This document shows positions 7,621 to 16,699 of a DNA stretch of 64,000 nt, piece after piece. The notes under the pieces were generated by a model. That model worked only from the letters and a program-made list of their open reading frames with translations. It was not told where the DNA came from and searched no databases. Origin of the DNA: SIG307 sp964609025. GTDB taxonomy: Bacteria > Bacillota > Clostridia > Lachnospirales > Lachnospiraceae. The first letter of the stretch is position 1, and every line of letters starts with the position of its first letter. The stretch spans positions 62,001 to 126,000 of the forward strand of contig CAZSQM010000004.1 of the NCBI GenBank assembly GCA_964609025.1, written 5' to 3'. The translations under genes were made by a program, and so were the position numbers.

Positions 7621-8508
7621 CTACGGCCTCTCCAGCAGGATTTTTTCTTCCTGCATGGAAAGCTTCACCTTATTTCCCGGCAGATCCAGCTTATCCAGCA
7701 AATCGCGTGGTATCTGTACCCGGCCTGCCCGGTCGATAATGGAATATTCCTCCTGCGTTTCTTCTAACTCCTGCCAGTTGACTGCGGCAGCCTGTGACAA
7801 ATCGCTGAACTCCTCCTTTAAGATACGCTCACTGCTGATTTTACCGTCCCGGATGGCAACCACACGCTTTACCTTCTTTGAGAGCGTCGTATCGTGGGTA
7901 ACAATGACAATCGTCTGGCCCTTGTCACGGTTTAAGCGCACAAACAGGTCATAAATATAGTCTGCCGTTTTTCGGTCAACGGAACCGGTCGGCTCGTCTG
8001 CCAGCAAAAGTCTCGGCTCGTTGGCAAGAGCGATTGCAATGGCAATTCGCTGCTGCTCACCGCCGGAAAGCTGTTGCAGGCGGTTATTTTTCCGGTGGGA
8101 CATTCCCACAAGGTCCAACAGCTCAAGCGCCCACTCCTTTTTGTTCTTGCGGTTTGTCAGCTGCATCGGCGTCATCACGTTTTCCAGCGCCGTCAAATAC
8201 GGAAGAAGGTTTCTGGCATTGTTCTGCCATACAAAGCCTACCGTACTCCGCTTATACTCTACCAGTTCCTTTTCCGTCAGAGTAAACAGATTTTTCCCGT
8301 CCACAAACAGCTTTCCGGCGCTCGGCTTATCCAGTCCGCCGATCATATTTAAGAACGTAGATTTACCGCTGCCGCTGTTACCGATAATCGCTACCAGTTC
8401 TCCTTTTTCCACGGTCAAATCCAGTCCCTGGAGCGCCAGCACTTCAATATCCTTTGTCTTATAAATCTTCACCAGGTTGTCTGCCTGAATCATAATTTCT
8501 TCTGCCAT
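7621..8508 (-). CDS. ABC transporter ATPase with C-terminal AbrB-like domain
   Basis: MacB/LolD-type ATPase of 295 aa, probably energising the FtsX-type permease encoded upstream. Walker A GNSGSGKST, signature LSGGEQQR, Walker B LLLADEPTG and the H-loop VTHDTT are intact. An extra tail of about 45 residues (IIDRAGRVQIPRDLLDKL) matches the SpoVT/AbrB swapped-hairpin pattern, usually a DNA-binding or dimerisation fold. Last gene of the operon that starts at 15161; the gap to the previous gene is 12 bp. The tail could link transport to transcription or simply dimerise the ATPase; the sequence does not decide. Confidence 0.88.
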   Translation of the reverse strand: MAEEIMIQADNLVKIYKTKDIEVLALQGLDLTVEKGELVAIIGNSGSGKSTFLNMIGGLDKPSAGKLFVDGKNLFTLTEKELVEYKRSTVGFVWQNNARNLLPYLTALENVMTPMQLTNRKNKKEWALELLDLVGMSHRKNNRLQQLSGGEQQRIAIAIALANEPRLLLADEPTGSVDRKTADYIYDLFVRLNRDKGQTIVIVTHDTTLSKKVKRVVAIRDGKISSERILKEEFSDLSQAAAVNWQELEETQEEYSIIDRAGRVQIPRDLLDKLDLPGNKVKLSMQEEKILLERP

Positions 8509-8520
8509 AGCTGCCCTCCG

Positions 8521-9207
8521 TTACTCCTGCATTGCAGCGCTTTTCAGCGCACCGTCTTCCAACTCGTAGGAAACCGTTCCGGCGGACATCAGTCCGACGT
8601 CATGCGTTGTCATGACAATCGTAACGTCCTCCCGTTCCACTAAATCCCGAAACAGCTTCATGACCGCTACCGCCGTTGCACTGTCTAACTCCGCCGTCGG
8701 CTCATCCGCAAAAATCACCTTCGGACGGTGCGCCAACGCCCTTGCAATCGCAACACGCTGCTGCTCGCCGCCGGACATCTCCTGAGGCATATGGTTCATA
8801 CGGCTGCCTAAGCCCACCAGCTTTAAGCACTCCTCCACGCGCTCTTTTCTTCCTTCCTTGATTCCGGCAAGGCGCATGGAAAACTCTACATTTTCAAAAG
8901 CATTCATCATCGGTATCAGCGATACCGACTGAAAAACAAAACCGATTTCCTTTCTGCGCAGCAGTTCCCGCTTCTTCTCGCTGTAATCACAGATGTCTGC
9001 ACCCTCGTACAACAGGCTTCCGCTGGTCGGACGGTCTAAGGCGCCGAGGATGTTAAGCAGGGTTGTCTTTCCCGAACCGGAACGTCCCTTTAAAATAGTC
9101 AGCGACTTTTTCGGTATCCGGATGGAAATATCTTTCAGCGCATGAAACTCGCCGCCCGTCACCGGAAAAATACGGTTTAAATTCTTAGTTTCAATCATAC
9201 ACTCCAT
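8521..9207 (-). CDS. ABC transporter ATPase (MacB/LolD type)
   Basis: Second ATPase of the same operon, 228 aa. Walker A GRSGSGKTT, signature MSGGEQQR, Walker B VIFADEPTAELD and H-loop TTHDVG are all intact. AAAGGAGA lies before the ATG at 9207; a second in-frame ATG follows at 9198. It lies 19 bp after the permease gene. Two different ATPases beside a single permease gene suggest a heterodimeric ATPase pair serving one large permease. Confidence 0.9.
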   Translation of the reverse strand: MECMIETKNLNRIFPVTGGEFHALKDISIRIPKKSLTILKGRSGSGKTTLLNILGALDRPTSGSLLYEGADICDYSEKKRELLRRKEIGFVFQSVSLIPMMNAFENVEFSMRLAGIKEGRKERVEECLKLVGLGSRMNHMPQEMSGGEQQRVAIARALAHRPKVIFADEPTAELDSATAVAVMKLFRDLVEREDVTIVMTTHDVGLMSAGTVSYELEDGALKSAAMQE

Positions 9208-9226
9208 ACTGTTCTCCTTTCGACCG

Positions 9227-12025
9227 TTAGTCTTCGCCGAGCTTCAGGGCATTGGTAATCTTCATCGCCGCAATGTTCCGAATCAACACGGCAATACAGA
9301 TACAAAGCATTACCGCAATGACCGCAAACAGCTTTACCGTATCCGCGCTGTCGGTAATCAGTGTCTGCGGAAGCACCTGATTTTCCGCCGCATAGGTAAT
9401 CTGTATCATCGGCACATACAATTTTGAGGAAAGAACCCCGACAAGGCCGCCGAACAGAATCGAGGTAATCCCGGAAAAAATCTGTTCGTTAATCAGCATA
9501 TGCAGAATTTCATTCTTCCGCATACCCATCGCACGGAACACACCGAACAAAAGCTCCCGCTCCCGGATGGAAAGAATCCAGTAAATCAGATAGCCGACGC
9601 CGCACAAAAGCAGAATAATGATAAAGCTTAACGTCAGAATACCGTTCGTTCCCTGGAACAGAGTATCGGTACGGATTGCCGCCAAATTATTATCCATGCT
9701 CTCAATCGAAGTAAACTTATAGCCGTTTTCCTCCGCCCAATCATAGAAGAAACTGATATCGGAGGTATTGGTCTTTAACCAGACCTGATACGGACGGATA
9801 TCAAAGTTTTCCTGCACCTGGGACAGATGGGCAACTACCAGATAATTATCCTTTGTTACAACCTCTCCGTCTACCGCTATCTGCTCCGTCGGTACATACC
9901 CCGTCCAATAATCCACGAACCCGTAAATGACTCCTTCCGCACTTTTTCCTTCCCGGTTCGTATAAGTAATCGTATCGCCTATCTTTTTCCCGAGCTTTAA
10001 ACGGAAATTATCGGATACCAGCACTGCTTTTGCATTCGTTGACAATACGTTCAGGTATTCGTTCAGGCGGTATTCGTTTAAATCATCCTGCACCACAACC
10101 GTTTCGCCGTATTCTTTGGTCTGGATGGCAAATACTTCGCCCTCCGCCAAAACGGTTTTTCCGTTCTTTATTTCAATGTCCTCACGGTAAACTCTGGCGC
10201 TGCTTTCCACCTGCGGAATCTCCGCATATTTTGAGAACTCCGGCTCCATATAGTAAAGCTCTGCCGAAGGATCCACCTGCACATAGGAGGCGTTGTTTCT
10301 CCAGTATTCCTGCACAATCAGGTTCGTACCGGACAAATACACCGTATTCGCCTCCGCATTCGCAATAATGGTACGCGCTACCGTTGCGTTAAAAATACCC
10401 AGCGCCACCGTCAGTACCAGAAACAGCATAATAAACTGCTGCTTTGTGCCGGTACGAATCGTCTGCAGGAACGATGCATAGCCCGCCGGACTTAAGCTGC
10501 GCTTCCGAATTAAGAACAACAGCTTTATCAAAAACGGCTGCACACGAAGGAATAACATTCCCATACCGAGCATGAACAGGGAAGCGCTCAGGTACAACAG
10601 CGGGTCCAGCGCCTCTCCCGCAAGCACGCTCTCCTTTAATTCATCCAATCTTCCGGAAAAGTTATAGAAACCGTACAAGCCTATCGCCGTTGCAATGACA
10701 TCAAGATACAGCTTCTGCCAAAGCTTCTTCTCCGAGCGCGCCTTTTTCCGCTTTACATGAACAATAGAAACTCCGCTGTACTTCACGACCGGAATCAGCG
10801 TAAGCAGTACGGAGGCTGCCAGCGCCGCTCCCGCATAAGCAAAGGTTTCTGCGTTCAGTTCTACCGGCAGCGCCCGTCTTACGCCGAATTCCAAAAATGC
10901 CGTGGAAGAACCGATTAATTTACAAAGATATACGCCTAACGGCATGCCGATGATAAAGGCCGCTGCCGCCAACACAAGATTCTGCATGAAATACAACCGT
11001 ATAATCTGTCCCTTGCCTGCACCGCGGCTCTTTAACAGTGAAATTTCGTTCTGCTCCATAGAAAGCATCTGACCGGAAATCATGAACAGAAAGGCTGCCA
11101 GCAGCGCTAATACCGGCACCTGCAAAATCATTAAGGTTGCTTCGATTTTCTTCTCTTTTCCGACAAACTCTTTCAATACCTGCTCATAGCCGTCGCAGGT
11201 AATTACCTTGCCGACGCCGCGCAGTTCCAACAGACTTTCGATTCTTTCCTTCGCCTGCCCCGCATCCTCCTGGCGCAAGGTATCGTAATCACTCAATACA
11301 TACCAGGTTGCATTGATATTGTAGCGGTTCATATTGTCGCCGCGGAACAACTCCGTAAACAACTCCGGGGCGATAAACACCTCGTCATCGTAGCTGTCAG
11401 GAACCTTTACCCAGTACAAATCCTCCGCGTCACTGTTCTTGATTACACCTACAATCCGGATGTGAATCGGCTTTCCCTCGGCATCTTTAATCGAAGAAAA
11501 TACCAGTTCTTCGCCTACCAACAGATTTTTCCCGATAAGAGTAGCTTCCGTAACGACCGCTTCAAAACAGCCGTCCGTTGCCGGTTCCCCGGAATACATC
11601 GTACCGGAAATCACCGTACTGTGTTCCTCCAGTTCGGAGAGAGAACCGATTCTGATTTTCTGGGAAGAAGCGCCGTCACGCTCCATGGTCGAAGCGGCAC
11701 TGGAAAGGGAGAGGCTCACATGAGCCACCCGCTCTATCAATTCCACCCCTATTTCATCGCACACGCGCGCGGAATAATCCTCCAACGCCAAAAATTCGGA
11801 TTTAAACTCTCCTTTTTGAGAGGACGCCGACATCGTAATTAACCCCGGGTGTACTCCGTTTTTCTCTGCATAGGAATCAAACTCATCCGATAACATTCTT
11901 TGCAGGGAAGCATTCTTATACATCGGATATCCGGCTGCTACCGCTACCAGCAAAATATTACCGATTAACAGGCATATCACAAGCCACTTTTTATGCCTGA
12001 GTTTTTGCATCATAAACCGAAACAT
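9227..12025 (-). CDS. Large FtsX/MacB-type ABC permease
   Basis: Integral membrane protein of 932 aa with two FtsX-like halves. It has an N-terminal helix (LVICLLIGNILLVAVAAG), a large extracytoplasmic region, a helix block around residues 290-430, further helices near 450-560, a second extracytoplasmic region (about 560-770) and a final helix block ending near the C-terminus. GGAGG precedes the ATG at 12025. The size and duplicated layout are typical of Gram-positive permeases that export or sense envelope-active peptides. It sits between its adaptors and its two ATPases, so it should be the membrane core of the system. Substrate unknown. Confidence 0.88.
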   Translation of the reverse strand: MFRFMMQKLRHKKWLVICLLIGNILLVAVAAGYPMYKNASLQRMLSDEFDSYAEKNGVHPGLITMSASSQKGEFKSEFLALEDYSARVCDEIGVELIERVAHVSLSLSSAASTMERDGASSQKIRIGSLSELEEHSTVISGTMYSGEPATDGCFEAVVTEATLIGKNLLVGEELVFSSIKDAEGKPIHIRIVGVIKNSDAEDLYWVKVPDSYDDEVFIAPELFTELFRGDNMNRYNINATWYVLSDYDTLRQEDAGQAKERIESLLELRGVGKVITCDGYEQVLKEFVGKEKKIEATLMILQVPVLALLAAFLFMISGQMLSMEQNEISLLKSRGAGKGQIIRLYFMQNLVLAAAAFIIGMPLGVYLCKLIGSSTAFLEFGVRRALPVELNAETFAYAGAALAASVLLTLIPVVKYSGVSIVHVKRKKARSEKKLWQKLYLDVIATAIGLYGFYNFSGRLDELKESVLAGEALDPLLYLSASLFMLGMGMLFLRVQPFLIKLLFLIRKRSLSPAGYASFLQTIRTGTKQQFIMLFLVLTVALGIFNATVARTIIANAEANTVYLSGTNLIVQEYWRNNASYVQVDPSAELYYMEPEFSKYAEIPQVESSARVYREDIEIKNGKTVLAEGEVFAIQTKEYGETVVVQDDLNEYRLNEYLNVLSTNAKAVLVSDNFRLKLGKKIGDTITYTNREGKSAEGVIYGFVDYWTGYVPTEQIAVDGEVVTKDNYLVVAHLSQVQENFDIRPYQVWLKTNTSDISFFYDWAEENGYKFTSIESMDNNLAAIRTDTLFQGTNGILTLSFIIILLLCGVGYLIYWILSIRERELLFGVFRAMGMRKNEILHMLINEQIFSGITSILFGGLVGVLSSKLYVPMIQITYAAENQVLPQTLITDSADTVKLFAVIAVMLCICIAVLIRNIAAMKITNALKLGED

Positions 12026-12037
12026 AATATCCTCCTG

Positions 12038-13081
12038 TTACTGTACCAAAATCTCTGCGCCTTCCTCCAGACCGTCAATCACCCAGTACTTCGACGTACC
12101 CTTACGTCCGAAAGAAAATCCGACAGCATGTAATCCGTACTCGTCCTTTACCTTTACCATCTGGTTTCCGTTCTCCGTATAGGTCGCAGCGGTTTCCAGA
12201 AGCAGTACGTTTTCCATATGAACCGTTTCCACCGTTACGGAAATACCGGAGCCTGCGTAAAGTCCTTTACTTTCTTCCTCAAGCCGGATGTATGCCGTAT
12301 TTCCTGCCAGCTCCTCCGAAACCGTATTGGCGGAAGCGGTAATTACCGTACCTTTTCCCTCCTTGGTTTCACCGTTAATTTTCGCCGTAACCTTTACTTC
12401 CTGACCGTAGCGGAACTGCTTGTTTGCATTTGACACTTCAATCAGCTGCTCGCCGAGATCCGCCATAACAATATTATAGGAACTGATCTGCGTTCCGTAA
12501 CGCCGCTGATCCTGCTCTAACAGGAAACCGTCCTTTTCCATTACAATTTCCGTCTGCTCTATCGCCGCATGCATCTTCTCCAGCGTTGTTTTCAGCTCCT
12601 CGTAGGTATCTCCGGTTTCTCCCCGTTCCTCCATACGCTGCAGCTGGCGTTCCTTTTCGGCAAGCTCGATTTCATCAATCGCCACATAAATCCGGGCAAT
12701 CACATCTCCTGCTTTCTTTATCGGCGTATCCGCACCGACAACCTCCAGAAAATAAACCGTACCATACGGAAAATCAAAGCGGATTGTTTCCTGTTTCGGA
12801 TAAATTACCGTACCGGACACCGTCGCCGTCGTAATAAAATCGCCGCGTTTTACCGTTGTATATTTTTGTGTACTTATTCCGCCTGCCTCCGCATCAAGTG
12901 CTTCGGTATACAGGGTTTTTGAAGTTTCCTCCGTATGTATCGTCATTCCCTGCGTCGGTTCCGTCTGCGATAACGTGCCCGATGTATCTGCCTTTGCCTC
13001 CGGATGTGCCGTGCAGACGCCAACCATCGCGCATAACGCCATAGCCCCCAGAATTCTTCTGCTTCGCTTAGTTCTTAACAT
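12038..13081 (-). CDS. HlyD/MacA-like adaptor protein (third of three)
   Basis: Exported protein of 347 aa related to efflux adaptor (membrane fusion) proteins. A signal peptide ends near AKADT; no lipobox. A beta-rich segment (TTATVSGTVIYP), a helical hairpin (about 130-180) and the C-terminal VKDEYGLHAV...LEEGAEILVQ barrel motif follow the usual adaptor order. The start overlaps the upstream gene by 14 nt, with AAGGAGA before it. Three adaptor genes in a row is unusual, and this is the most divergent of them. Confidence 0.8.
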   Translation of the reverse strand: MLRTKRSRRILGAMALCAMVGVCTAHPEAKADTSGTLSQTEPTQGMTIHTEETSKTLYTEALDAEAGGISTQKYTTVKRGDFITTATVSGTVIYPKQETIRFDFPYGTVYFLEVVGADTPIKKAGDVIARIYVAIDEIELAEKERQLQRMEERGETGDTYEELKTTLEKMHAAIEQTEIVMEKDGFLLEQDQRRYGTQISSYNIVMADLGEQLIEVSNANKQFRYGQEVKVTAKINGETKEGKGTVITASANTVSEELAGNTAYIRLEEESKGLYAGSGISVTVETVHMENVLLLETAATYTENGNQMVKVKDEYGLHAVGFSFGRKGTSKYWVIDGLEEGAEILVQ

Positions 13082-14087
13082 ATACCTGATCTCCTTCCTC
13101 CAAACCGTCTACAATCTCCGTATAAACATTGTTCTTATACCCTGTTGTAACGTTTTGGCGAATCCTTGTGCCATCCCGCATCAGATACACATAACTTCCG
13201 AGGCTGTCTTTATACAACGCATTATTCGGAATGGAGAGTACCTGTTCATGCAAATCGCTCACCATACAGACCAAAATAAAATCGCCGATTTTGGCACCGT
13301 TTAAATTCTCTGCGGTATAATAAGTAAGCAGCCCTTCCTCCTGCATCAATTCTTCCTCATAAGTAATTTCCGTTTCTTTTCCGTTTATAAACGCGTACAC
13401 CCGGTCATAGGTTTCATACTCCGACGGGGCAAGATAACTGCCCACGGTAATATACTGCCGTGTTGTATCCGCAAGCGCAAGCACCGGCTGTCCTGCCGCA
13501 ATCTCGGTTCCCAGACCCACGCATGCCGTTACCACGCCGTCATAAGGTGCATAAATTTTACTGTTCCCGACTCTTGCCTTCGCCGTTTCCCAGGCTTCCC
13601 AGAGTCCCGGTTCCTGCATCGCCCAGGTTTCTTCCGCCTGACGAATCAGAAGTTCCTGCCATTCCTTTTCATCCCCACCGATTCCCGATGCAAGCTTTTT
13701 TCTCGCGCTCTTTACGGCGTCCAGATATGCTTTCTTCTCCGTCAGATATTTGTTAAGGGCGTTTTCCGCCGCTTTCCTCACTCCGTCTTCTTCCTGCTCT
13801 GCGAGCAAATCTCCCGCTTTTACCTCGCTTCCGATTTCCACATACAGCTTGGAAACGCTTCCGCCCGCTTCAAACGCAAACTCTTCCGTATGCGGTGCCA
13901 GCTCCGCTTCCTTTGTTGTCAATGTATACAAATCCCGGTAAAGCGCCGTTTCAATATCAACTACCGCCTCTACCGGCGCAAGCAGTTCAATACTCTCCTG
14001 CGGCAGTTCCTGCGTTTTACAGCCGGTGAAGCAAACAGCAGTAAGAGCGATTGCCGCCAGCCGGAATCCTTTTCTTTTCTCTCTCAT
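13068..14087 (-). CDS. HlyD/MacA-like adaptor lipoprotein (second of three)
   Basis: Adaptor of 339 aa. Lipobox FTGC near residue 23 predicts a membrane-anchored lipoprotein. A lipoyl-like segment (FAFEAGGSVSKLYVEIGSEV) and KIYAPYDGVVTACVGLGTEI flank a helical hairpin (about 105-170). It ends in the GLEEGDQVYVKN motif typical of the family. It lies 12 bp after the first adaptor gene and overlaps the third. Role inferred: a periplasm-like bridge or substrate gate for the FtsX permease. Confidence 0.84.
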   Translation of the reverse strand: MREKRKGFRLAAIALTAVCFTGCKTQELPQESIELLAPVEAVVDIETALYRDLYTLTTKEAELAPHTEEFAFEAGGSVSKLYVEIGSEVKAGDLLAEQEEDGVRKAAENALNKYLTEKKAYLDAVKSARKKLASGIGGDEKEWQELLIRQAEETWAMQEPGLWEAWETAKARVGNSKIYAPYDGVVTACVGLGTEIAAGQPVLALADTTRQYITVGSYLAPSEYETYDRVYAFINGKETEITYEEELMQEEGLLTYYTAENLNGAKIGDFILVCMVSDLHEQVLSIPNNALYKDSLGSYVYLMRDGTRIRQNVTTGYKNNVYTEIVDGLEEGDQVYVKN

Positions 14088-14099
14088 ATTGCCCTCCTG

Positions 14100-15161
14100 T
14101 TATCGCAAAATCACTTCTTCGCCTTCTGCAAGTCCGTCCAAAATCTCAACCACCGCGTCCCCGGACATTCCGACCGTAACATATTTCATCTGACGGATTC
14201 CGTCTTCATCAATGAAATATACATAGTTCTTATCGCCCGCCGAATGCACCGCGCTCTTCGAAAGATACAACACATCCTCCTTTTCCTCCAATACCAGGGA
14301 ATGCAACACACGAAGCCCAATCGGAAGTCCGTACTGCGTTTCGGTAAGTTCAAAGCGAAATACGCCCGTTTCGGCGTCCGCCTCCGCCAATACCGTTTCG
14401 TACTCCACTCCCGCGCTCGTCGCAAAGGTATAGGTTTCGCCCACGTTAAAGTACGGAATATACTCCGTTTCGCTGCATTGGAACGCACATACACTGCTGT
14501 CGCTTACCGTCAGCAAGGTTCTTCCCGGCCAGGAAATATAACTGCTTCCGACATATCCCATGTAGGTCACTGTTCCATCCATTCCCGCATAGATACGGCA
14601 GCCGTCAACCCAGGCACGCAGATTTTCATATTGCAGAGACTCGATATAAATGATATCCTCCAGGTCTTCCGTTTCTATCCTGTAAGCCTCCTCTATCTCC
14701 TCTGCGCTTTTTTGATACTCCGCTTCCGACATCGTATCTTTCCGGCGGGCAAGCTGCTTTAACTTCAATTCCTTCTGCTCCTGCAAATGCTCTATTTCCA
14801 GTTCCTGCGTCTTTATCTCGTACTCCAGCTCCTGCATCTGCTCTTTTTCTTCACTGCAATACAGCTCTGCCAAAAGATCTCCCTTTTTCACCGTATCGCC
14901 CACAGAAACATAAACGCCCTCCAGGCGCCTCCCGTTTACGGAAAAGCTTAAATTTTCCGCCATAACCTGCTGATAAGTCGCGGTCAGTGTCTTCGTTTTT
15001 TGGATATCGCCGCGAACCGCCTGCGTCATCTCATACGTTTTTACCGTTTCCTCTTTTATGAGGATCGCGGGGCGTTCCTCCTCCTGCGGTAAAAGACAGC
15101 CGCCGAGAGTCAGCGTGCAGGAGAGTAACACCGCTCCTGCATATAACCTTTTGCTTCCCAT
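14100..15161 (-). CDS. HlyD/MacA-like adaptor lipoprotein (first of three)
   Basis: First gene of the six-gene operon, 353 aa. Start at 15161 (MGSKRLYAG), with AGGAGGT just upstream; the frame is open to 15218 but lacks a better ribosome site. Lipobox LGGC near residue 23. A coiled coil of about 80 residues (SEEKEQMQELEYEIKTQELE onward) is longer than in the other two adaptors. Lipoyl-like halves flank it, and the end reads LDGLAEGEEVILR. Probably the main adaptor of the transporter. Confidence 0.85.
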   Translation of the reverse strand: MGSKRLYAGAVLLSCTLTLGGCLLPQEEERPAILIKEETVKTYEMTQAVRGDIQKTKTLTATYQQVMAENLSFSVNGRRLEGVYVSVGDTVKKGDLLAELYCSEEKEQMQELEYEIKTQELEIEHLQEQKELKLKQLARRKDTMSEAEYQKSAEEIEEAYRIETEDLEDIIYIESLQYENLRAWVDGCRIYAGMDGTVTYMGYVGSSYISWPGRTLLTVSDSSVCAFQCSETEYIPYFNVGETYTFATSAGVEYETVLAEADAETGVFRFELTETQYGLPIGLRVLHSLVLEEKEDVLYLSKSAVHSAGDKNYVYFIDEDGIRQMKYVTVGMSGDAVVEILDGLAEGEEVILR

Positions 15162-15275
15162 TGTAACCTCCTGATAAATATACAATAACTGCCTCATAGT
15201 TTTTCTCCACCCAAACATTATTCTACCACATAATCCCTTCGGTTTCTACAAAAACTCTTCCTCCTTTTTTATCTT

Positions 15276-15296
15276 TTTTGTGAACATTTCACAAAA
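15276..15296. promoter_or_regulatory. Perfect inverted repeat in the leader of the adaptor/ABC operon
   Basis: TTTTGTGAA at 15276-15284 is separated by 3 bp from its exact reverse complement at 15288-15296. A second TGTGAAC half-site lies at about 15309-15315. It sits between the promoter and the first gene, and looks like an operator for a dimeric regulator. No regulator gene is adjacent. Confidence 0.55.
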
Positions 15297-15344
15297 TTGT
15301 TACTTTTCTGTGAACATCTTCTGTGCTTACACGGTTGAAAGCTA

Positions 15345-15391
15345 ATTAGAATCCTAATGTATAGATTACACCATGCGACAAGGTTTGTCAA
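15345..15391 (-). promoter_or_regulatory. Promoter of the three-adaptor ABC operon
   Basis: Minus-strand TTGACA (15386-15391), 17-bp spacer, TAATCT (15363-15368). A short palindrome, ATTAG and CTAAT separated by 4 bp (15345-15358), covers the expected start site. The leader to the first gene is about 190 nt and also holds the palindrome at 15276-15296, so control by two factors is possible. Confidence 0.65.
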
Positions 15392-15415
15392 CACCCGAAG
15401 CCTGCATAACAAAGC

Positions 15416-15447
15416 AGAGGCGCCATCGTTTTTGCGACGCGCCTCTT
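15416..15447. terminator. Terminator after the threonine operon
   Basis: AGAGGCGC at 15416 pairs with GCGCCTCT ending near 15447. It follows the stop codon of the phosphoglycerate-mutase-like gene by about 20 bp. The T-run is better on the plus strand, so it may work in both directions and insulate the adaptor operon promoter. Confidence 0.7.
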
Positions 15448-15468
15448 TTCTGTAAAATCTCTCTGTTC

Positions 15469-16671
15469 TTACTTTTCAAACAAGGTATCAATCAGCCGGT
15501 AGCCTTCCGGATAAAATACGCCGGAAGCCTTTGCCTCTGCCTCATTGTAAAAACCGATACGCTTTAACTCTCTCGTACTGTCATACAAAAGGAACGGTAC
15601 CGGGTCTGCGGTATGCGTACGGCAGCGAATCGGGGTCGGATGATCCGGCATAATCAGCATACGGTACGGTTCTCCCGCTGCCTTCATTCCCTCCACAACC
15701 GTGCGTACCACCTTGGAGTCTAACGATTCGATTGCTTCCACCTTGTTCGGAATACTTCCCTGATGTCCCATCTCGTCCGGTGCTTCCACATGCACATACG
15801 CGAAATCGTAGCCGTCCTTTGTGAGCGCGTCTACCGCAGCCTGTGCTTTACCGGCATAATTTGTATGAAGTGTACCGTCCGCTCCCGGCACCTCGATTAC
15901 TTTCATTCCTGCGCCGATTGCAATCCCCTTTAACAAATCCACCGCGGAAATCATAACACCGCGCTTTCCGGTCTTCTTTTCAAAGTCATCCAGCGCCGGT
16001 CTTGTACCTGCGCCCCAGAACCAGATGGAATTTGCCTTATGCAGTCCTTTTTCGGCACGGGCTACGTTTAACGGATGGTTGTTCAAAATATCGTAGCTCT
16101 TCTCCATCATCTCCCGTAATTTATCTTCCTTCGGCAGATATTCCCCGATTTTCTTTCCGAGAATATCGTGCGGCGGCGTCAGCGGTACTACCTGTCCCTT
16201 ATCCCAGATTAACAAATGACGGTAGCTTGTGCCGACATAATAGCTGTAAATATCATCCGCCAGTTCTTTCTTTACCGCGTCCAGCAGAATTGCTGCGTCC
16301 GCTGTGGAAATCTCACTGGAACTGTGGTCGATAATCGTTCTTTCTCCGTAAGGTACCTCTTCTTCGGAAACCGTAACAATATTGCAACGCAGTGCAATAT
16401 CCGTGTCCTTCATCGGCACGCCGATGCTGAGCGCTTCCAACGGAGAACGTCCGGTATAATACTGCTTCGGGTTATAGCCGAGCACCGCCAGGTTTGCCGT
16501 ATCGCTTCCCGGACTCATTCCCTCCGGAATCGTTGCCGCCAGTCCCACGATTGACTTTCCCGCAAGCTCATCCATCATCGGGGTTTTTGCATACATTAAC
16601 GGCGTCTTTCCTCCGATTTCCGCAATCGGCTCATCTGCCATACCATCGCCTAATACTACAATGTATTTCAT
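15469..16671 (-). CDS. ApgM-type phosphoglycerate mutase family protein, probable homoserine kinase
   Basis: Alkaline-phosphatase-superfamily protein of 400 aa. It starts MKYIVVLGDGMADEP, with GGAAGG before the ATG at 16671. The motifs GMSPGSDTANL (catalytic Ser and metal sites), HVEAPDEMGHQG and MPDHPTPIRCRTHT are the metal-binding blocks of archaeal-type, cofactor-independent phosphoglycerate mutase. The family is known to include members proposed as homoserine kinases (TIGR02535) because they sit beside homoserine dehydrogenase in genomes without thrB. Here it lies 28 bp after hom and two genes after an ACT protein, which fits that role. The activity is inferred from context only; a glycolytic mutase remains possible. 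Confidence 0.85.
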   Translation of the reverse strand: MKYIVVLGDGMADEPIAEIGGKTPLMYAKTPMMDELAGKSIVGLAATIPEGMSPGSDTANLAVLGYNPKQYYTGRSPLEALSIGVPMKDTDIALRCNIVTVSEEEVPYGERTIIDHSSSEISTADAAILLDAVKKELADDIYSYYVGTSYRHLLIWDKGQVVPLTPPHDILGKKIGEYLPKEDKLREMMEKSYDILNNHPLNVARAEKGLHKANSIWFWGAGTRPALDDFEKKTGKRGVMISAVDLLKGIAIGAGMKVIEVPGADGTLHTNYAGKAQAAVDALTKDGYDFAYVHVEAPDEMGHQGSIPNKVEAIESLDSKVVRTVVEGMKAAGEPYRMLIMPDHPTPIRCRTHTADPVPFLLYDSTRELKRIGFYNEAEAKASGVFYPEGYRLIDTLFEK

Positions 16672-16699
16672 CGTTTTCACCTTCCTTTTTTCTTTCTTC

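Noticed and set aside
7178..7767. Short frames across the 320-bp hairpin
   Set aside because: They include a terminator and inverted arms, and arise on both strands because the DNA is palindromic.
13890..14762. 290-codon plus-strand frame opposite the adaptor genes
   Set aside because: Antisense to two lipoprotein genes with clear lipoboxes and ribosome sites; no domain seen.
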